A stretch of 64,000 nucleotides of DNA from Streptomyces cyanogenus. Its GTDB lineage: Bacteria; Actinomycetota; Actinomycetes; Streptomycetales; Streptomycetaceae. The stretch covers positions 6,672,001-6,736,000 of the forward strand of contig NZ_CP071839.1 in NCBI RefSeq assembly GCF_017526105.1. The letters run 5' to 3'. The notes under the pieces are model-generated. The model searched no databases and was not told the origin of the DNA. It saw only the letters and a list, made by a program, of their open reading frames with translations. The translations under genes were made by a program, and so were the position numbers. Shown piece by piece: positions 1 through 8,757 of the stretch (position 1 is its first letter; each line of letters begins with the position of its first letter).

Positions 1-287
1 CCAAGGTCGTACGGTCCTGGATCGAGGGCCCCGCGGTCGTCTCCGCGGGCGCGCTGGTGGAGGAGTCCCACATCGGCCCGCACGCCACGATCGGCAGGGA
101 CTGCTCGGTACACGGCACGCACGTCGACGACTCACTCGTCCTCGAAGGCGCCACGGTGTCGCCCGTCGGCCGTCTCCACGGCTCCCTGATCGGCCGGTTC
201 GCGCACGTCAGCGCGGCCGGCCGGGACGGAGCGCCGCGCCGGAGCCTCGTCGTGGGCGACCACGCCCGGGTCGAGGTGGCGGAGTGA
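1..287 (+). CDS. Glucose-1-phosphate thymidylyltransferase, C-terminal part (cut by window edge)
   Basis: Only the last 95 codons are present; the reading frame enters at base 3 and stops at 285-287. The visible part is a left-handed beta-helix with short hexapeptide-like turns (IGPHATIGRD, SLVLEGATV), as in the long StrD/RmlA3-type nucleotidylyltransferases that activate glucose-1-phosphate with dTTP as the first step of deoxysugar biosynthesis. The catalytic N-terminal domain lies outside the window. The stop overlaps the next start (GTGA), so the gene is translationally coupled to the epimerase. The family call rests on the C-terminal helix and on the neighbours; another sugar nucleotidylyltransferase is possible. 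Confidence 0.72.
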   Translation, partial: KVVRSWIEGPAVVSAGALVEESHIGPHATIGRDCSVHGTHVDDSLVLEGATVSPVGRLHGSLIGRFAHVSAAGRDGAPRRSLVVGDHARVEVAE

Positions 288-1261
288 CCGGGACGGGCGG
301 GCAGCGCCGCGTGATGGTGCTCGGCGGCACCGGATTCCTCGGCGGGCACCTACGGACCGCGTTCCGGTCCGAAGGCGCCCAAGTGGTCTGTGTCTCCAGG
401 ACGTCACCCGGACCGTCGGCCCGCACCGGTGCGCCGGACGAATGCTTCATCGCGCTCGACCTGCTCACCGCGACTCCCCGGGAGCTGCGCGCCCTGTTCG
501 CCGACACCGCCCCGGACGTCGTGGTCAACGCCGCGGGCGCGGTGTGGAAGGTGACGCCGCAGCAAATGCACCGGGCCAACACCGAGTTGACGACCACCGT
601 GACAGCCGCGCTGTGCGAGACGTCCCCTGGCCCGCGGCTGATCCAGCTGGGCAGCGTGCACGAGTACGGCGCGGGCACCCGCGACAGCGGGCTGACCGAG
701 GGCAGCACGGAGGCCCCCGTCACCCCCTACGGACGCTCGAAACTGGCCGCGTCGCGGAGCGTCCTCGACGCGGCAGCTGCCGGCGCGCTCGACGGTGTCG
801 TCCTGCGCATGGCCAACATCGTCGGCCCCGGCGTCCCGGCCGGCAGCCTCCTCGGCGACATCGCGGCCCGCCTGGAGCGGTACGCCGAGGACCCCGGGGC
901 CACCGATGCCGAGTTGCTCTTCCCCCCGCTGCGCGCGGAGCGGGACTTCGTCGACGTACGCGATGTCGTCGACGCCGTGCTCGCCGCCGCCCGTGCGCCC
1001 CGTGCCGAGGTCTCGGGCCGCGTCATCAACATCGGCAGCGGACGCGCGGTCCGGACCGGCGAGGTGGTCGAGCGGCTGCTCGCGCTGAGCGGGCTGCCGG
1101 TCCGACTCGTGGAACGGGCGGCCGACGGGGCCGCCCCGGGCGCCGCCGCGGACTGCCAGAAGCTGGACGTCTCCCGCGCCCGGCGGCTCCTCGGCTGGGA
1201 GCCGCGCCGGGACCTGGACGCCTCGCTGTCGGGGCTGCTGTCCAGCCTCTCCCTCGCGTGA
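284..1261 (+). CDS. NAD-dependent epimerase/dehydratase, probable dTDP-4-keto-6-deoxyhexose 4-ketoreductase
   Basis: 325 aa, extended short-chain dehydrogenase fold. The N-terminus has the Rossmann motif GGTGFLGG (residues 14-21), and the catalytic Tyr149-x3-Lys153 pair is present in TPYGRSK. Next to a thymidylyltransferase and a glycosyltransferase it most likely reduces the 4-keto group of an activated 6-deoxysugar late in dTDP-deoxysugar biosynthesis. The GTG start overlaps the preceding TGA, typical of a sugar-gene operon. It could also be a C-3/C-5 epimerase-type homologue; the exact sugar cannot be told from sequence alone. Confidence 0.82.
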   Translation: MTGTGGQRRVMVLGGTGFLGGHLRTAFRSEGAQVVCVSRTSPGPSARTGAPDECFIALDLLTATPRELRALFADTAPDVVVNAAGAVWKVTPQQMHRANTELTTTVTAALCETSPGPRLIQLGSVHEYGAGTRDSGLTEGSTEAPVTPYGRSKLAASRSVLDAAAAGALDGVVLRMANIVGPGVPAGSLLGDIAARLERYAEDPGATDAELLFPPLRAERDFVDVRDVVDAVLAAARAPRAEVSGRVINIGSGRAVRTGEVVERLLALSGLPVRLVERAADGAAPGAAADCQKLDVSRARRLLGWEPRRDLDASLSGLLSSLSLA

Positions 1262-1347
1262 CGCCGCCCGCGCGAGTGACGTCCCCCGAACGAACGAAGC
1301 CGAGCCCGCCGTCGGCGCCACCGCCGGAATCCACAACGGAGAACCTG

Positions 1348-2601
1348 ATGCGTGTCCTCTTCGCAGTCTTTCCCGCCGCCGCCCATGTGCATCCGATCGT
1401 TCCGCTCGCCTGGGCCCTGCAGAACGCGGGTCACGACGTCCGGGTCGCCATCCACCCCGACGCCGTCGGCCTCGTCACGGAGGCGGGCCTCGCGGCCGTG
1501 CCGCTCGGGGCCCGCCACAAGCTCGCCGGAGTCGTCGAGTTCAACTCCAACCTCGACCTGCTCGACTCGCTCGATGACACCCTCTCGCTGGACACCGAGG
1601 ACGACAGCGCCCGCTGGGAGACCCAGTGGGAGGTGATGCGCAACGTCCTCCTGGTCTACCAACCGGTCCTGCCCGACCTGGTGGACTTCGTCCAGGACTG
1701 GAAGCCCGACCTGGTCGTCTGGGACCCGTTCTGCGTCCCCGCCGCCGTCGCCGCCCGGGTCGGCGGCGCCGCGCAGGCCCGCTTCCTGTGGGGGCGGGAC
1801 AACATCGGCTGGCTGCGGGCCAAGTCCCTGGAGCAGCTCGCGGCCCGCGGCGCGGGGCCGGCCGACGACCCGCTGGTGCCCCTCATGAGCGACATGCTGG
1901 CGCCCTACGGCCTGGAGTACGAGGAGGAGTTCCTCACCGGCCAGTGGACCATCGATCCGATGCCGCAGGGCATGCGGCTTCCCCTCGACCTGCCGTACAC
2001 CGGCGTGCGGCGCGTGCCCTACAACGGAACCGCCGCACTGCCCGCCTGGGTCCACCAGCGGCCCGAACGCCCCCGGGTGGTCCTGACGCTCGGCATCGGC
2101 GGCCGCGGGCGGCAGCTCTTCCGGCAGAGCGGCGTCTCCTTCCCCGAGGTGGTCGAGGCGGTGGCCGGGCTCGACGTGGAGCTGGTCGCCACGGTCGGCG
2201 CCGCGGAGCGGGAAGCCGTCGGCACGACACCGGACAACATCCGGCTGATCGAGTACATGCCCCTCAACCACCTGCTGCCGACCTGCTCGGCGATCATCCA
2301 CCACGGCGGCGGCGGCACCTTCGCGGCAGCCGTGGCGCACCAGGTGCCGCAGCTCGTCACGCCGATGCCCTTCTGGGGCGAGGCCGCCACCGCCCAGTAC
2401 GTCGCGGACAACGGCGCGGGACTGGTCATCGACAGCTCCCAGTTCACCCCGGACGCACTGCGCAAGTCCCTCACCCGGCTCCTGGACGACCGCTCCTTCC
2501 GGGACGGCGCGGCCGCGCTGTACCAGGAGATGCAGGCAGCACCCAGCCCCGGCGACCTGGTGCCGGTGCTGGAGGAACTGACCGCCCGTCACCGCCGCTG
2601 A
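1348..2601 (+). CDS. Glycosyltransferase, GT1/EryCIII-like antibiotic glycosyltransferase
   Basis: 417 aa, GT-B fold. The N-terminus (VLFAVFPAAAHVHPIVPLAWAL) is the acceptor domain, and the nucleotide-sugar signature HHGGGGT is at residues 318-324 in the C-terminal half, followed by the usual TPMPFWGEA segment. It belongs to the macrolide/aromatic polyketide glycosyltransferases and should attach the dTDP-deoxysugar made by the upstream genes to an aglycone. Some relatives (DesVII, EryCIII, AknS) need a P450-like helper; none is visible here, but it could lie left of the window. The ATG at 1348 aligns with the family N-terminus; the frame is open further upstream but without a likely start. 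Confidence 0.88.
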   Translation: MRVLFAVFPAAAHVHPIVPLAWALQNAGHDVRVAIHPDAVGLVTEAGLAAVPLGARHKLAGVVEFNSNLDLLDSLDDTLSLDTEDDSARWETQWEVMRNVLLVYQPVLPDLVDFVQDWKPDLVVWDPFCVPAAVAARVGGAAQARFLWGRDNIGWLRAKSLEQLAARGAGPADDPLVPLMSDMLAPYGLEYEEEFLTGQWTIDPMPQGMRLPLDLPYTGVRRVPYNGTAALPAWVHQRPERPRVVLTLGIGGRGRQLFRQSGVSFPEVVEAVAGLDVELVATVGAAEREAVGTTPDNIRLIEYMPLNHLLPTCSAIIHHGGGGTFAAAVAHQVPQLVTPMPFWGEAATAQYVADNGAGLVIDSSQFTPDALRKSLTRLLDDRSFRDGAAALYQEMQAAPSPGDLVPVLEELTARHRR

Positions 2602-2642
2602 GCCGCCGAGGCTCTCCGCCCGTCAGGAAAGGAAGGACCGCC

Positions 2643-3245
2643 GTGTCAGCAAGGGCCGTCGTGCCGGCATCGTCACCTCACCTCGCGCTCCTCGTGGGCA
2701 GCACCCGCTCGGGCGGTGCCGGCCGCACCGTGGCGCGGTGGTTCCTCGCCCGTGCCGAGGAACACGGCTTCAGGGACGTCGACGTGATCGACCTGGCCGC
2801 GATCGAGCTGCCGGTGGTGACGGGCGCCGTCACCGGGGAAGGACCACCGCCGGTCGTGGCGGACCTGGCCCGGCGTATCGACGCCGCGGAGGCCTTCGTG
2901 GTGGTGACGCCGGAGTACAACCACAGCTTCCCCGCCCCGCTGAAGAACGCCATCGACTGGTTCAGGCACGAGTGGTATGCCAAGCCGGTCTCCTTCGTCT
3001 CCTACGGCGGTATCTCCGGCGGACTGCGTGCGGTGGAGCAACTCCGCCTCGTCTTCGGCGAGTTGCACGCCGTGCCGATCCGGGACTCGGTCAGCTTCCA
3101 CCGCACCCGGGAGCAGTTCGACGAGGGCGGCGCGCCGAAGGACCCGGTGGGCTGCGGCACGGCCGCGAAGATCATGCTCGACCAGCTCTCCTGGTGGGCG
3201 CGGTCGCTGACCGAGGCCCGGGCGAAACGGCCCTACACAGCATGA
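2643..3245 (+). CDS. NADPH-dependent FMN reductase
   Basis: 200 aa flavodoxin-like fold. LLVGSTRSGG near the N-terminus is the FMN phosphate loop, and TPEYNHSFPAPLKN (from residue 89) is the signature of the NADPH-dependent FMN reductase family. The GTG start has an AGGAAAGGAAGG ribosome site. Its stop overlaps an ATG in the next frame (ATGA) and the next gene is a flavin monooxygenase, so it very probably supplies reduced FMN to that enzyme as the reductase half of a two-component system. Confidence 0.87.
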   Translation: MSARAVVPASSPHLALLVGSTRSGGAGRTVARWFLARAEEHGFRDVDVIDLAAIELPVVTGAVTGEGPPPVVADLARRIDAAEAFVVVTPEYNHSFPAPLKNAIDWFRHEWYAKPVSFVSYGGISGGLRAVEQLRLVFGELHAVPIRDSVSFHRTREQFDEGGAPKDPVGCGTAAKIMLDQLSWWARSLTEARAKRPYTA

Positions 3246-3280
3246 GAACGAACAACGACGTCGGGACAGTGGAGGAAACA

Positions 3281-4435
3281 GTGACGTCACCACAGAAGGC
3301 AGGGACCCTGCTCAGCGCGGCCGAGGACGTCGCTGCCCTGGCAGGTGACCAGGCGGCCCGCGCGGACGAGACGCGCCGCCTCGACCCGGATGTCATGAAG
3401 GTCGTGCTCGGCGCCGGCTTCGCCCGGCACTTCGTCCCCGTGGAACACGGTGGTGCGGCGGGCACGTTCACTGAGCTCACCGAGGCCCTGGTCACGGTGG
3501 GGACGGCCTGTGCCGCCTCGTCCTGGAGCGCCTCGATCGTCGCGGGCGTCGGCCGGATGGCGGGCTTCCTGCCCGCCGAGGGGCGTGCGGAGGTGTGGAA
3601 GGACGGCCCGGATGCCGTGGTGGTCGGCTCGCTCGCGCCGCTGGGCAGGGCCAAGGCGGTGCCGGGCGGCTGGCGGCTGTCCGGCACATGGCCCTCCATC
3701 AGCGTTGTCGACTTCTCCGACTGGGCGCTGGTGCGTGCGGTGGTTGCGGACAGCGAGGGCCAGGCGCTACGCGTCTTCGTGGTCCCGCGGGCCGGCTACG
3801 AGATTCAGGACACCTGGTCCAACGTCGGCATGCGTGCGACCGGCAGCAACACACTCGTCGTCGACGACGTCTTCGTCCCCGACGCGCGGACCTTCGAAGG
3901 AGACGACCTCTTCCAAGGGCGTCCCCGCAGCTCGTCCGCTGCCTGCCACAGTGTCCCGCTGCAGGCCGTCAACGGTCTCTCCTTTGCGGCGCCGGCCCTG
4001 GGTGCCGCACGCGGGGCACTCGCCGTCTGGTCGGATTACGCCACGGCGAAGTTCCGCAGTGCACCGAGGGAGCCTGGCGGCCCGGGAATCAGTCGCGGCT
4101 TCTACGCGACCACGCTGGCACGTGCGGCCGGGGAAATCGATATGGCGTACCTGCTGCTCGACAGGGCCGGCAGGGTTGCCGACCGGGGTGCAGGCGTGAC
4201 ACCGCTGGAAGCGGCCCGCAACACGCGTGACTGCGCCCTGGCCGTCGAGACCTCGGTGACCGCGGTGAACCGGATATTCGCTGCCGCTGGTACCAGCGGT
4301 CACTCCACCGCAAGCTCGCTTCAGCGCTTCTGGCGGGATGCCAACGCCGCGGCCACCCATATCGGCCTGCAGTTCGAGCCCGCCGCGATGGCCTACGCGT
4401 CGGCGGTCTCGGCACACCTGCCCGACACGAAGTAG
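3281..4435 (+). CDS. Flavin-dependent monooxygenase, acyl-CoA-dehydrogenase fold (group D)
   Basis: 384 aa. The fold follows acyl-CoA dehydrogenases and HpaB/DszC/ActVA-ORF5-like oxygenases: an N-terminal helical domain, a central beta domain with WRLSGTWPSISVVDFSDWAL, and a C-terminal helical bundle. Such enzymes use FMNH2 or FADH2 from a separate reductase, here the gene directly upstream, to hydroxylate an aromatic or polyketide substrate. I chose the GTG at 3281 because a perfect GGAGGAAAC ribosome site sits just before it; the ATG at 3242, which overlaps the reductase stop, would add 13 residues. The tailoring role in the adjacent metabolite cluster is inferred from context. Confidence 0.8.
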   Translation: MTSPQKAGTLLSAAEDVAALAGDQAARADETRRLDPDVMKVVLGAGFARHFVPVEHGGAAGTFTELTEALVTVGTACAASSWSASIVAGVGRMAGFLPAEGRAEVWKDGPDAVVVGSLAPLGRAKAVPGGWRLSGTWPSISVVDFSDWALVRAVVADSEGQALRVFVVPRAGYEIQDTWSNVGMRATGSNTLVVDDVFVPDARTFEGDDLFQGRPRSSSAACHSVPLQAVNGLSFAAPALGAARGALAVWSDYATAKFRSAPREPGGPGISRGFYATTLARAAGEIDMAYLLLDRAGRVADRGAGVTPLEAARNTRDCALAVETSVTAVNRIFAAAGTSGHSTASSLQRFWRDANAAATHIGLQFEPAAMAYASAVSAHLPDTK

Positions 4436-4509
4436 CGCATTCGGGGCATGGGCCGGCGAGTGCGCGAACCGAGGCGCGTGCCTCCTGGCATGACAGAGAG
4501 TGGGATGGA

Positions 4510-5166
4510 GTGCTCGGCAGCGTTCTGCCATCAGCGGTGGTCTGGGAGGAGGAGTTCGGTGACTCCGCGTCCGTCGAACTGTTCCCGGAGGAGGCGGTGT
4601 TGGTGCGCGATGCCGTACCGCGACGCGTCAACGAGTTCGGGACGGTCCGTGAGTGTGCGAGGCGGTCCCTGGTAAGGCTTGGAGTGGCGCCCGTACCCAT
4701 CCTGCCCGGAACGAGGGGGGAGCCCCGATGGCCTCCAGGCATCGTCGGCAGCATGACGCACTGCGAGGGATTTCGTGGGGCTGCTGTGGCCTGGAGTCAG
4801 GAAATCGCATCCTTCGGAATCGACGCCGAGCCGCATGAACCTCTTCCTCCAGGCCTTCTCACGAAGGTCGCGCGCCCGGAGGAGCGTTTGAGGATCGCGC
4901 AATTGGGGAGGCGTGATCCCACCGTGCACTGGGACCGTCTGACCTTCAGCGCCAAAGAAGCCGTTTACAAAGCGTGGTTTCCGCTGGCACGGCGTCGCCT
5001 GGGGTTCCATGACATCGCCATCACATTCGACCCACTGGTACGACACTTCCGGGCCCGGCTGTACGCGGCCGGCCTTGTTCTCCATGGGCAGTCCGTAACG
5101 ACTGTTACCGGCAACTGGACAGATGAACGCGGCTTGATCTGTACGGCAGTTGTGGTCGAGGCCTAA
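4510..5166 (+). CDS. 4'-phosphopantetheinyl transferase (EntD/Sfp type)
   Basis: 218 aa. Core motifs are GSMTHCEGFRGAA, FGID (102-105; Asp105 binds Mg2+) and FSAKEAVYKAW, with Lys149 and Glu150 of the WxxKEA signature. It would activate acyl or peptidyl carrier proteins by adding phosphopantetheine from CoA, as JadM does in the jadomycin cluster. The GTG start has a short-spaced GGGATGGA upstream. Codon use is less GC-biased than in the neighbours (AAAGAAGCCGTTTACAAAG), so the gene may have a separate origin. It ends about 190 bases before the next gene. Confidence 0.87.
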   Translation: MLGSVLPSAVVWEEEFGDSASVELFPEEAVLVRDAVPRRVNEFGTVRECARRSLVRLGVAPVPILPGTRGEPRWPPGIVGSMTHCEGFRGAAVAWSQEIASFGIDAEPHEPLPPGLLTKVARPEERLRIAQLGRRDPTVHWDRLTFSAKEAVYKAWFPLARRRLGFHDIAITFDPLVRHFRARLYAAGLVLHGQSVTTVTGNWTDERGLICTAVVVEA

Positions 5167-5358
5167 CCACTCGTGCGATATGCTCGCAAAGCCGGTCCCG
5201 ATGGCAGGAATTGAAAGGCCGGCCTTGTCGGCCGGGAGACTCAGCGGCGATCGCGTCCGCGGGCACGGCTGAAATGCCGACTCTTTCGCGCGATCCCGGT
5301 TCGACGGGCGGCGCACACCACTTGACCGGACCATCCCGTATGCAATTGGAGTTCCTTC

Positions 5359-5778
5359 ATGTCCGCAGACGCTCGCTCCGCAGGCCGAGTCCCCGCAGGC
5401 ACCCGGGTTCGGAACCGGCTCATCGCCTTGGCCATGGCTGAAGTGGTAGCCGCAGCAACATGGTTGATCGGCAATGCGGCCGGTGCCGCACTCACCGTGA
5501 ACCAGAACGGGGTAACGGAGATCACTCTCGCAGGAGCTCTCGTCACCACTCTCTTTGCCGGCCTCGTCGGCTGGGGCCTGCTTGCCCTTCTCGAACGATT
5601 CACGCCACGGGCGCGAACGGCATGGACGTATGTCGCCGGTGCAGTCCTTTTGTTGTCCTTGTTCCCCACGATCCTGGCTGATGCCACCGCCGGCACACGT
5701 CTGACGCTGACTGTGATGCACCTGATGGTGGGCGCGGTCCTCATCCCGTCCTTCCGTCGATCCGCGCGCGAGGCCTGA
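5359..5778 (+). CDS. DUF6069-family small membrane protein
   Basis: 139 aa with four predicted membrane helices: ALAMAEVVAAATWLIG, ALVTTLFAGLVGWGLLALL, TYVAGAVLLLSLFP and LTVMHLMVGAVLI. The pattern and length match the actinobacterial DUF6069 family, whose function is unknown. The start is the ATG at 5359 after GGAGTTCCTTC. It faces the response regulator gene tail to tail. A link to the metabolite cluster is possible (export or resistance) but not shown by the sequence. Confidence 0.65.
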   Translation: MSADARSAGRVPAGTRVRNRLIALAMAEVVAAATWLIGNAAGAALTVNQNGVTEITLAGALVTTLFAGLVGWGLLALLERFTPRARTAWTYVAGAVLLLSLFPTILADATAGTRLTLTVMHLMVGAVLIPSFRRSAREA

Positions 5779-5806
5779 GAACGCTTGGCAGGATCGGGGC
5801 ATGGCA

Positions 5807-5868
5807 ACGGGACCTGTTTCCGGTGTGAGAACTGTCCACGTCCGCAACACCGAAAAACCAGGTCCCGT
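5807..5868. terminator. Long imperfect inverted repeat between convergent genes
   Basis: The arms ACGGGACCTG (5807-5816) and CAGGTCCCGT (5859-5868) are perfect complements; beyond a T-rich/A-rich mismatch CGGTGT (5821-5826) pairs with ACACCG (5847-5852). It lies between the DUF6069 gene and the response regulator, whose stops face each other, so a two-way transcription terminator is the simplest reading. The size and the A/T-rich internal part would also fit an insertion-sequence end that has been left behind. Confidence 0.5.
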
Positions 5869-5977
5869 GGGGATGTGTCTCCGGCCTGATCACCTGGCAC
5901 TGGTGAGCGCGCCGAGAGGCTCTACGATCTCAGCGACAGCATGAACACGAGATCCCGCGACACGGCTACGCCGTGCC

Positions 5978-6763
5978 TCACTGGTTACCGAGCCGGAATC
6001 CGACGCCGCGTACGGTGACGATCCAGCTACTGGAGCCGAGCTTGCTGCGCAGGCTGCTGACATGCGTGTCTATGGTCCGCCCGCGCAGCGGCACGGAGTC
6101 ACCCCACACCTGAGCCGTCAGCTGCTGGCGGGGAATGACCGTGTCAGGCCAGGAAGCGAGGAGGTGGAGGAGGTCGAATTCCTTACGGGTCACCTCGATC
6201 AACCTTCCGTCGAGGCGTACCTCCCGTGAGTTCACGTCGATCCGAAGGGGCCAGTGTTCGATCACCTGCTCCAGGGGCCACTGCGGCTGGATCCTGCGCA
6301 TGATGGCGTCCATACGGGCCATCAGCTCACGGATGCCGTACGGTTTGGTCATGCAGTCGTCAGCGCCGGCCTGCAGGACCAGCACGCGGTCGAGTTCGGA
6401 CTCCCGCGCCGTGACGGCGATGACCGGAGTCTGACTGGAGGCCCGGATGTTGCGGCAGACCTCGAGTCCGTCCAGGTCGGGCAGGTCCAGGTCGAGCAGG
6501 ACGAGGTCAGCGTTTCGGTGGACTTGGAGCGCTTTGGTCCCGGTGGCGGCGCCCTCCACCCGGTAGCCGTGTCGTCGCAGCCCCTGCGCGAGCTCACTCA
6601 TTCCGCTCTCCTCGCTTCCGACCGCGAGGATCGCCAGAACTCCCTGGCCCTGTTGCTCTGTCCGCTGTGGAACAACAGGGTGGAGGGACCGCCGCGTTGG
6701 TAAGTTCGCGTGAAGACGTTTTGGCTTCCCGTGCCGTATCGTGCCCGTCGAAAACTGACCCAC
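5978..6763 (-). CDS. OmpR-family atypical response regulator (JadR1/LndI-like), probable cluster regulator
   Basis: 261 aa. The receiver domain is at residues 44-160 and the winged-helix DNA-binding domain at about 170-261 (VTRKEFDLLHLL, IDTHVSSLRSKLG, VRGVGFRL). The phospho-acceptor equivalent Asp91 (LLDLDLPDLDG), the Thr in VIAVTARES and the Lys in TKPYG are kept, but the acidic pocket that is normally Asp-Asp is Gly49-Ser50 (ILAVGSEES). No sensor kinase gene is beside it. That fits the atypical regulators of angucycline clusters such as JadR1, which respond to ligands rather than phosphorylation (family knowledge). The GTG start has AAGGGGGAG just upstream and gives an N-terminal extension of about 40 residues relative to JadR1-size proteins. 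Confidence 0.83.
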   Translation of the reverse strand: MGQFSTGTIRHGKPKRLHANLPTRRSLHPVVPQRTEQQGQGVLAILAVGSEESGMSELAQGLRRHGYRVEGAATGTKALQVHRNADLVLLDLDLPDLDGLEVCRNIRASSQTPVIAVTARESELDRVLVLQAGADDCMTKPYGIRELMARMDAIMRRIQPQWPLEQVIEHWPLRIDVNSREVRLDGRLIEVTRKEFDLLHLLASWPDTVIPRQQLTAQVWGDSVPLRGRTIDTHVSSLRSKLGSSSWIVTVRGVGFRLGNQ

Positions 6764-8519
6764 TTGCTCCCCCTTGGTGTGAAAATTCCCTCTTCGCGCG
6801 ATTGGTCATCGTAGAAGAATTGATCCGTGACATGCCTGGTACGGCGCATCGGCTCGTGGCGATTCCGGCACAGGGTCGAAAAATTCCTCCATGGATATGG
6901 TGTGGAGGATGTCTTCGTTCTGATCACGTTTCTGGTTTGAGCGTAACAATCGGATTCCGTGCGGGCAAGTGAGATTTTTTGTGTGTGACGTGTGACAAAC
7001 GGCACCAGTTGTATCGAGGCGCACGGGAATAGCCCGCAGCGCCTTGGTGGAGTGAATTCTCGCGATATGGGTTCGCTGCCCTGTTTCAGGGTGTGCGCCA
7101 AAGCCGAGGGCAAGTGGTGGGGGGTGGGGGTCGGCTGACGGGGAGTGTGGGAGTGCCCCGCTCGGTCAGCGTGGGACGCGGGGAATGGGGGCCAAGACGT
7201 TCCTCAAGCCTCACAGGTTTCGTTGAAAAGTGACCTTCCGGCGTCCGGGTGAGCCGGCGGCCTGGCGAGAACTGGAGGCGGTCCGTGTCTCGCGCGCGGA
7301 AACCTGACAGGCTTCCTGGGCGAGGCTGAAGGTGGGGAAAGCGGAATTCCACCTCGGGGGAGCGAACGGGGACCGACCGGGCCAGGTCGCTGGTCGTATC
7401 TGGGGCACCGATGGTGCGACTCTCATCGTGCATCGGGCGGAGAACTGGTTCTCCGTGTACACGATGTCCGCGATCGACATCCGCGCCCGAATATGTCTCA
7501 TTCTCTTCACGGAGACGTCAGGTGAGCCGGTCGACGCCGACCTCAAGCCGGTCTGTTCCAGTTCGCCGGGCACGAAACCACACCGAAAACGCCACCGAGG
7601 CCTACTTGCGCTGCCGCAGGATACTTCAAGGCCCCGCATGTCCGTTGCGTCCTCGACAAGTGAACCAAACGGGCGTTTGCTCAGTGGGCTTGGACGTCTT
7701 TCCGTTCCCCCGTCTACGGGAAACGAAGCCTCTGTGGTGCACCATTTCAGCCCCCGTCCCGGTCGTACATGACAGCTCGATGATCAGGATCGATTCAACA
7801 CGAAACCAGGGTGCTTGCCAACCCTGCTTCCCGCCAGCGTTCGCACCCTCGCGCCCAGGCCTTTGCCCCGGTCGAGATCCTTACCGGCGCGGAAGACCAG
7901 CGCCGGGTTGCGCAGAGCAGCGGAGGCGTGGCCGACCGGCTCTGGCCAGCTGTCTTGGTCGCAGCGAGCACATGGCTACCTCGCCGCCGCCACACCCCTG
8001 TCTGGCGCTCTCCGTGAACGACAAGGCACCCCAAGGCCTTCAACGGGACCGCTCACTGTTGCGCCAGTCACGGAACGCGATTCGCTGGAAGTCGTTGTGG
8101 CTGAAGACATCCGGCAGTCGCTGGTCGCTGGGGCAGGTCCGGCGCAGGCGGCGAGGTGCGGAGGGGGGAGCCGGATCCGTCGCCGACGACGATGAGGATC
8201 GCCGACGTCGATCACGCTCGTCCTCCGGTCGTACTCCCTGCCCGGCCTTCCCTCGGCACCGCCGGAACATCGGCTGGGCGGAGCGCGCACCACCTGCGAG
8301 CGCTCTGTGACCCGGTGAGTGCCTGATGCCGCGCGACACACTGTCACGGGCGGTCTCGCGCGGCCGCGTGCCCGCTCCGTCCCATCCCACCCGGCGGCGG
8401 CACGGGGCGTGGCGAAGTCAGGTCTCCTGCCGGAACGCACCAGAGATACAGAGGACGGTGCGCTCAGGGTCAACTCTCGGTGAATTGCTTGCCCCACGTC
8501 GTGCGGCCGAAGAAGCTGT
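6764..8519. other. Non-coding or decayed stretch, AT-rich near the regulator
   Basis: No open frame here has a good start, ribosome site and recognisable protein. 6770-7020 is unusually AT-rich for this genome (runs such as GATTTTTTGTGTGTGACG near 6972) and probably carries the promoter and operator of the regulator that reads leftward. 7100-8500 has scattered short frames in all phases with no family I recognise; it looks like eroded DNA at the border between the metabolite cluster and the core chromosome. Confidence 0.45.
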
Positions 8520-8714
8520 GAAGCAGTCTCCGCCGAAGTGGCCTTTCCCGGGCACCGATTCGCCACCGGGGCCCGGGTGGGGAGGATCGACCGGGCCATT
8601 GTCGAGCGCTTCGGGTGGGACGGCGCACTCGTCGCCGTGCACTCCTCGACCGAGCCCGGGGCCGTGGCGGAAGTCGTAAACCGGTGTATGAGGTCGACGC
8701 CGCCCAGCTGCTGA
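8520..8714 (+). pseudogene. Probable 3' remnant of a decayed gene
   Basis: This frame, with no start codon, reads EAVSAEVAFPGHRFATGARV and continues through a phrase containing IVERFGWDG and VHSSTEPGAVAEVV to a stop at 8712-8714. Third positions are strongly GC, as in real genes here, unlike the surrounding 1.7 kb. A strong hairpin starts 10 bases after the stop, where a terminator should be. The upstream half seems to continue in another phase (GELLAPRRAAEEAV), so a frameshift is likely. I do not recognise the family. Confidence 0.35.
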
Positions 8715-8723
8715 TCCAGCGGC

Positions 8724-8757
8724 GCCGACCAGGCGTCGGGGTGACGCCCTGGTCGGC
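8724..8757. terminator. Hairpin after the decayed gene
   Basis: GCCGACCAGGCGTC pairs with GACGCCCTGGTCGGC around a five-base loop, with one bulged base. No T run follows, as is usual for Streptomyces terminator-like hairpins. It supports a former gene ending at 8714. Confidence 0.5.

Noticed and set aside
3242..4435. ATG at 3242 as start of the monooxygenase
   Set aside because: It overlaps the reductase stop attractively, but a perfect GGAGGAAAC site sits before GTG 3281 and the extra residues look unstructured.
7210..8390. Several short frames on both strands in the gene-poor region
   Set aside because: No ribosome sites, mixed composition and no recognisable family; they overlap each other in several phases.
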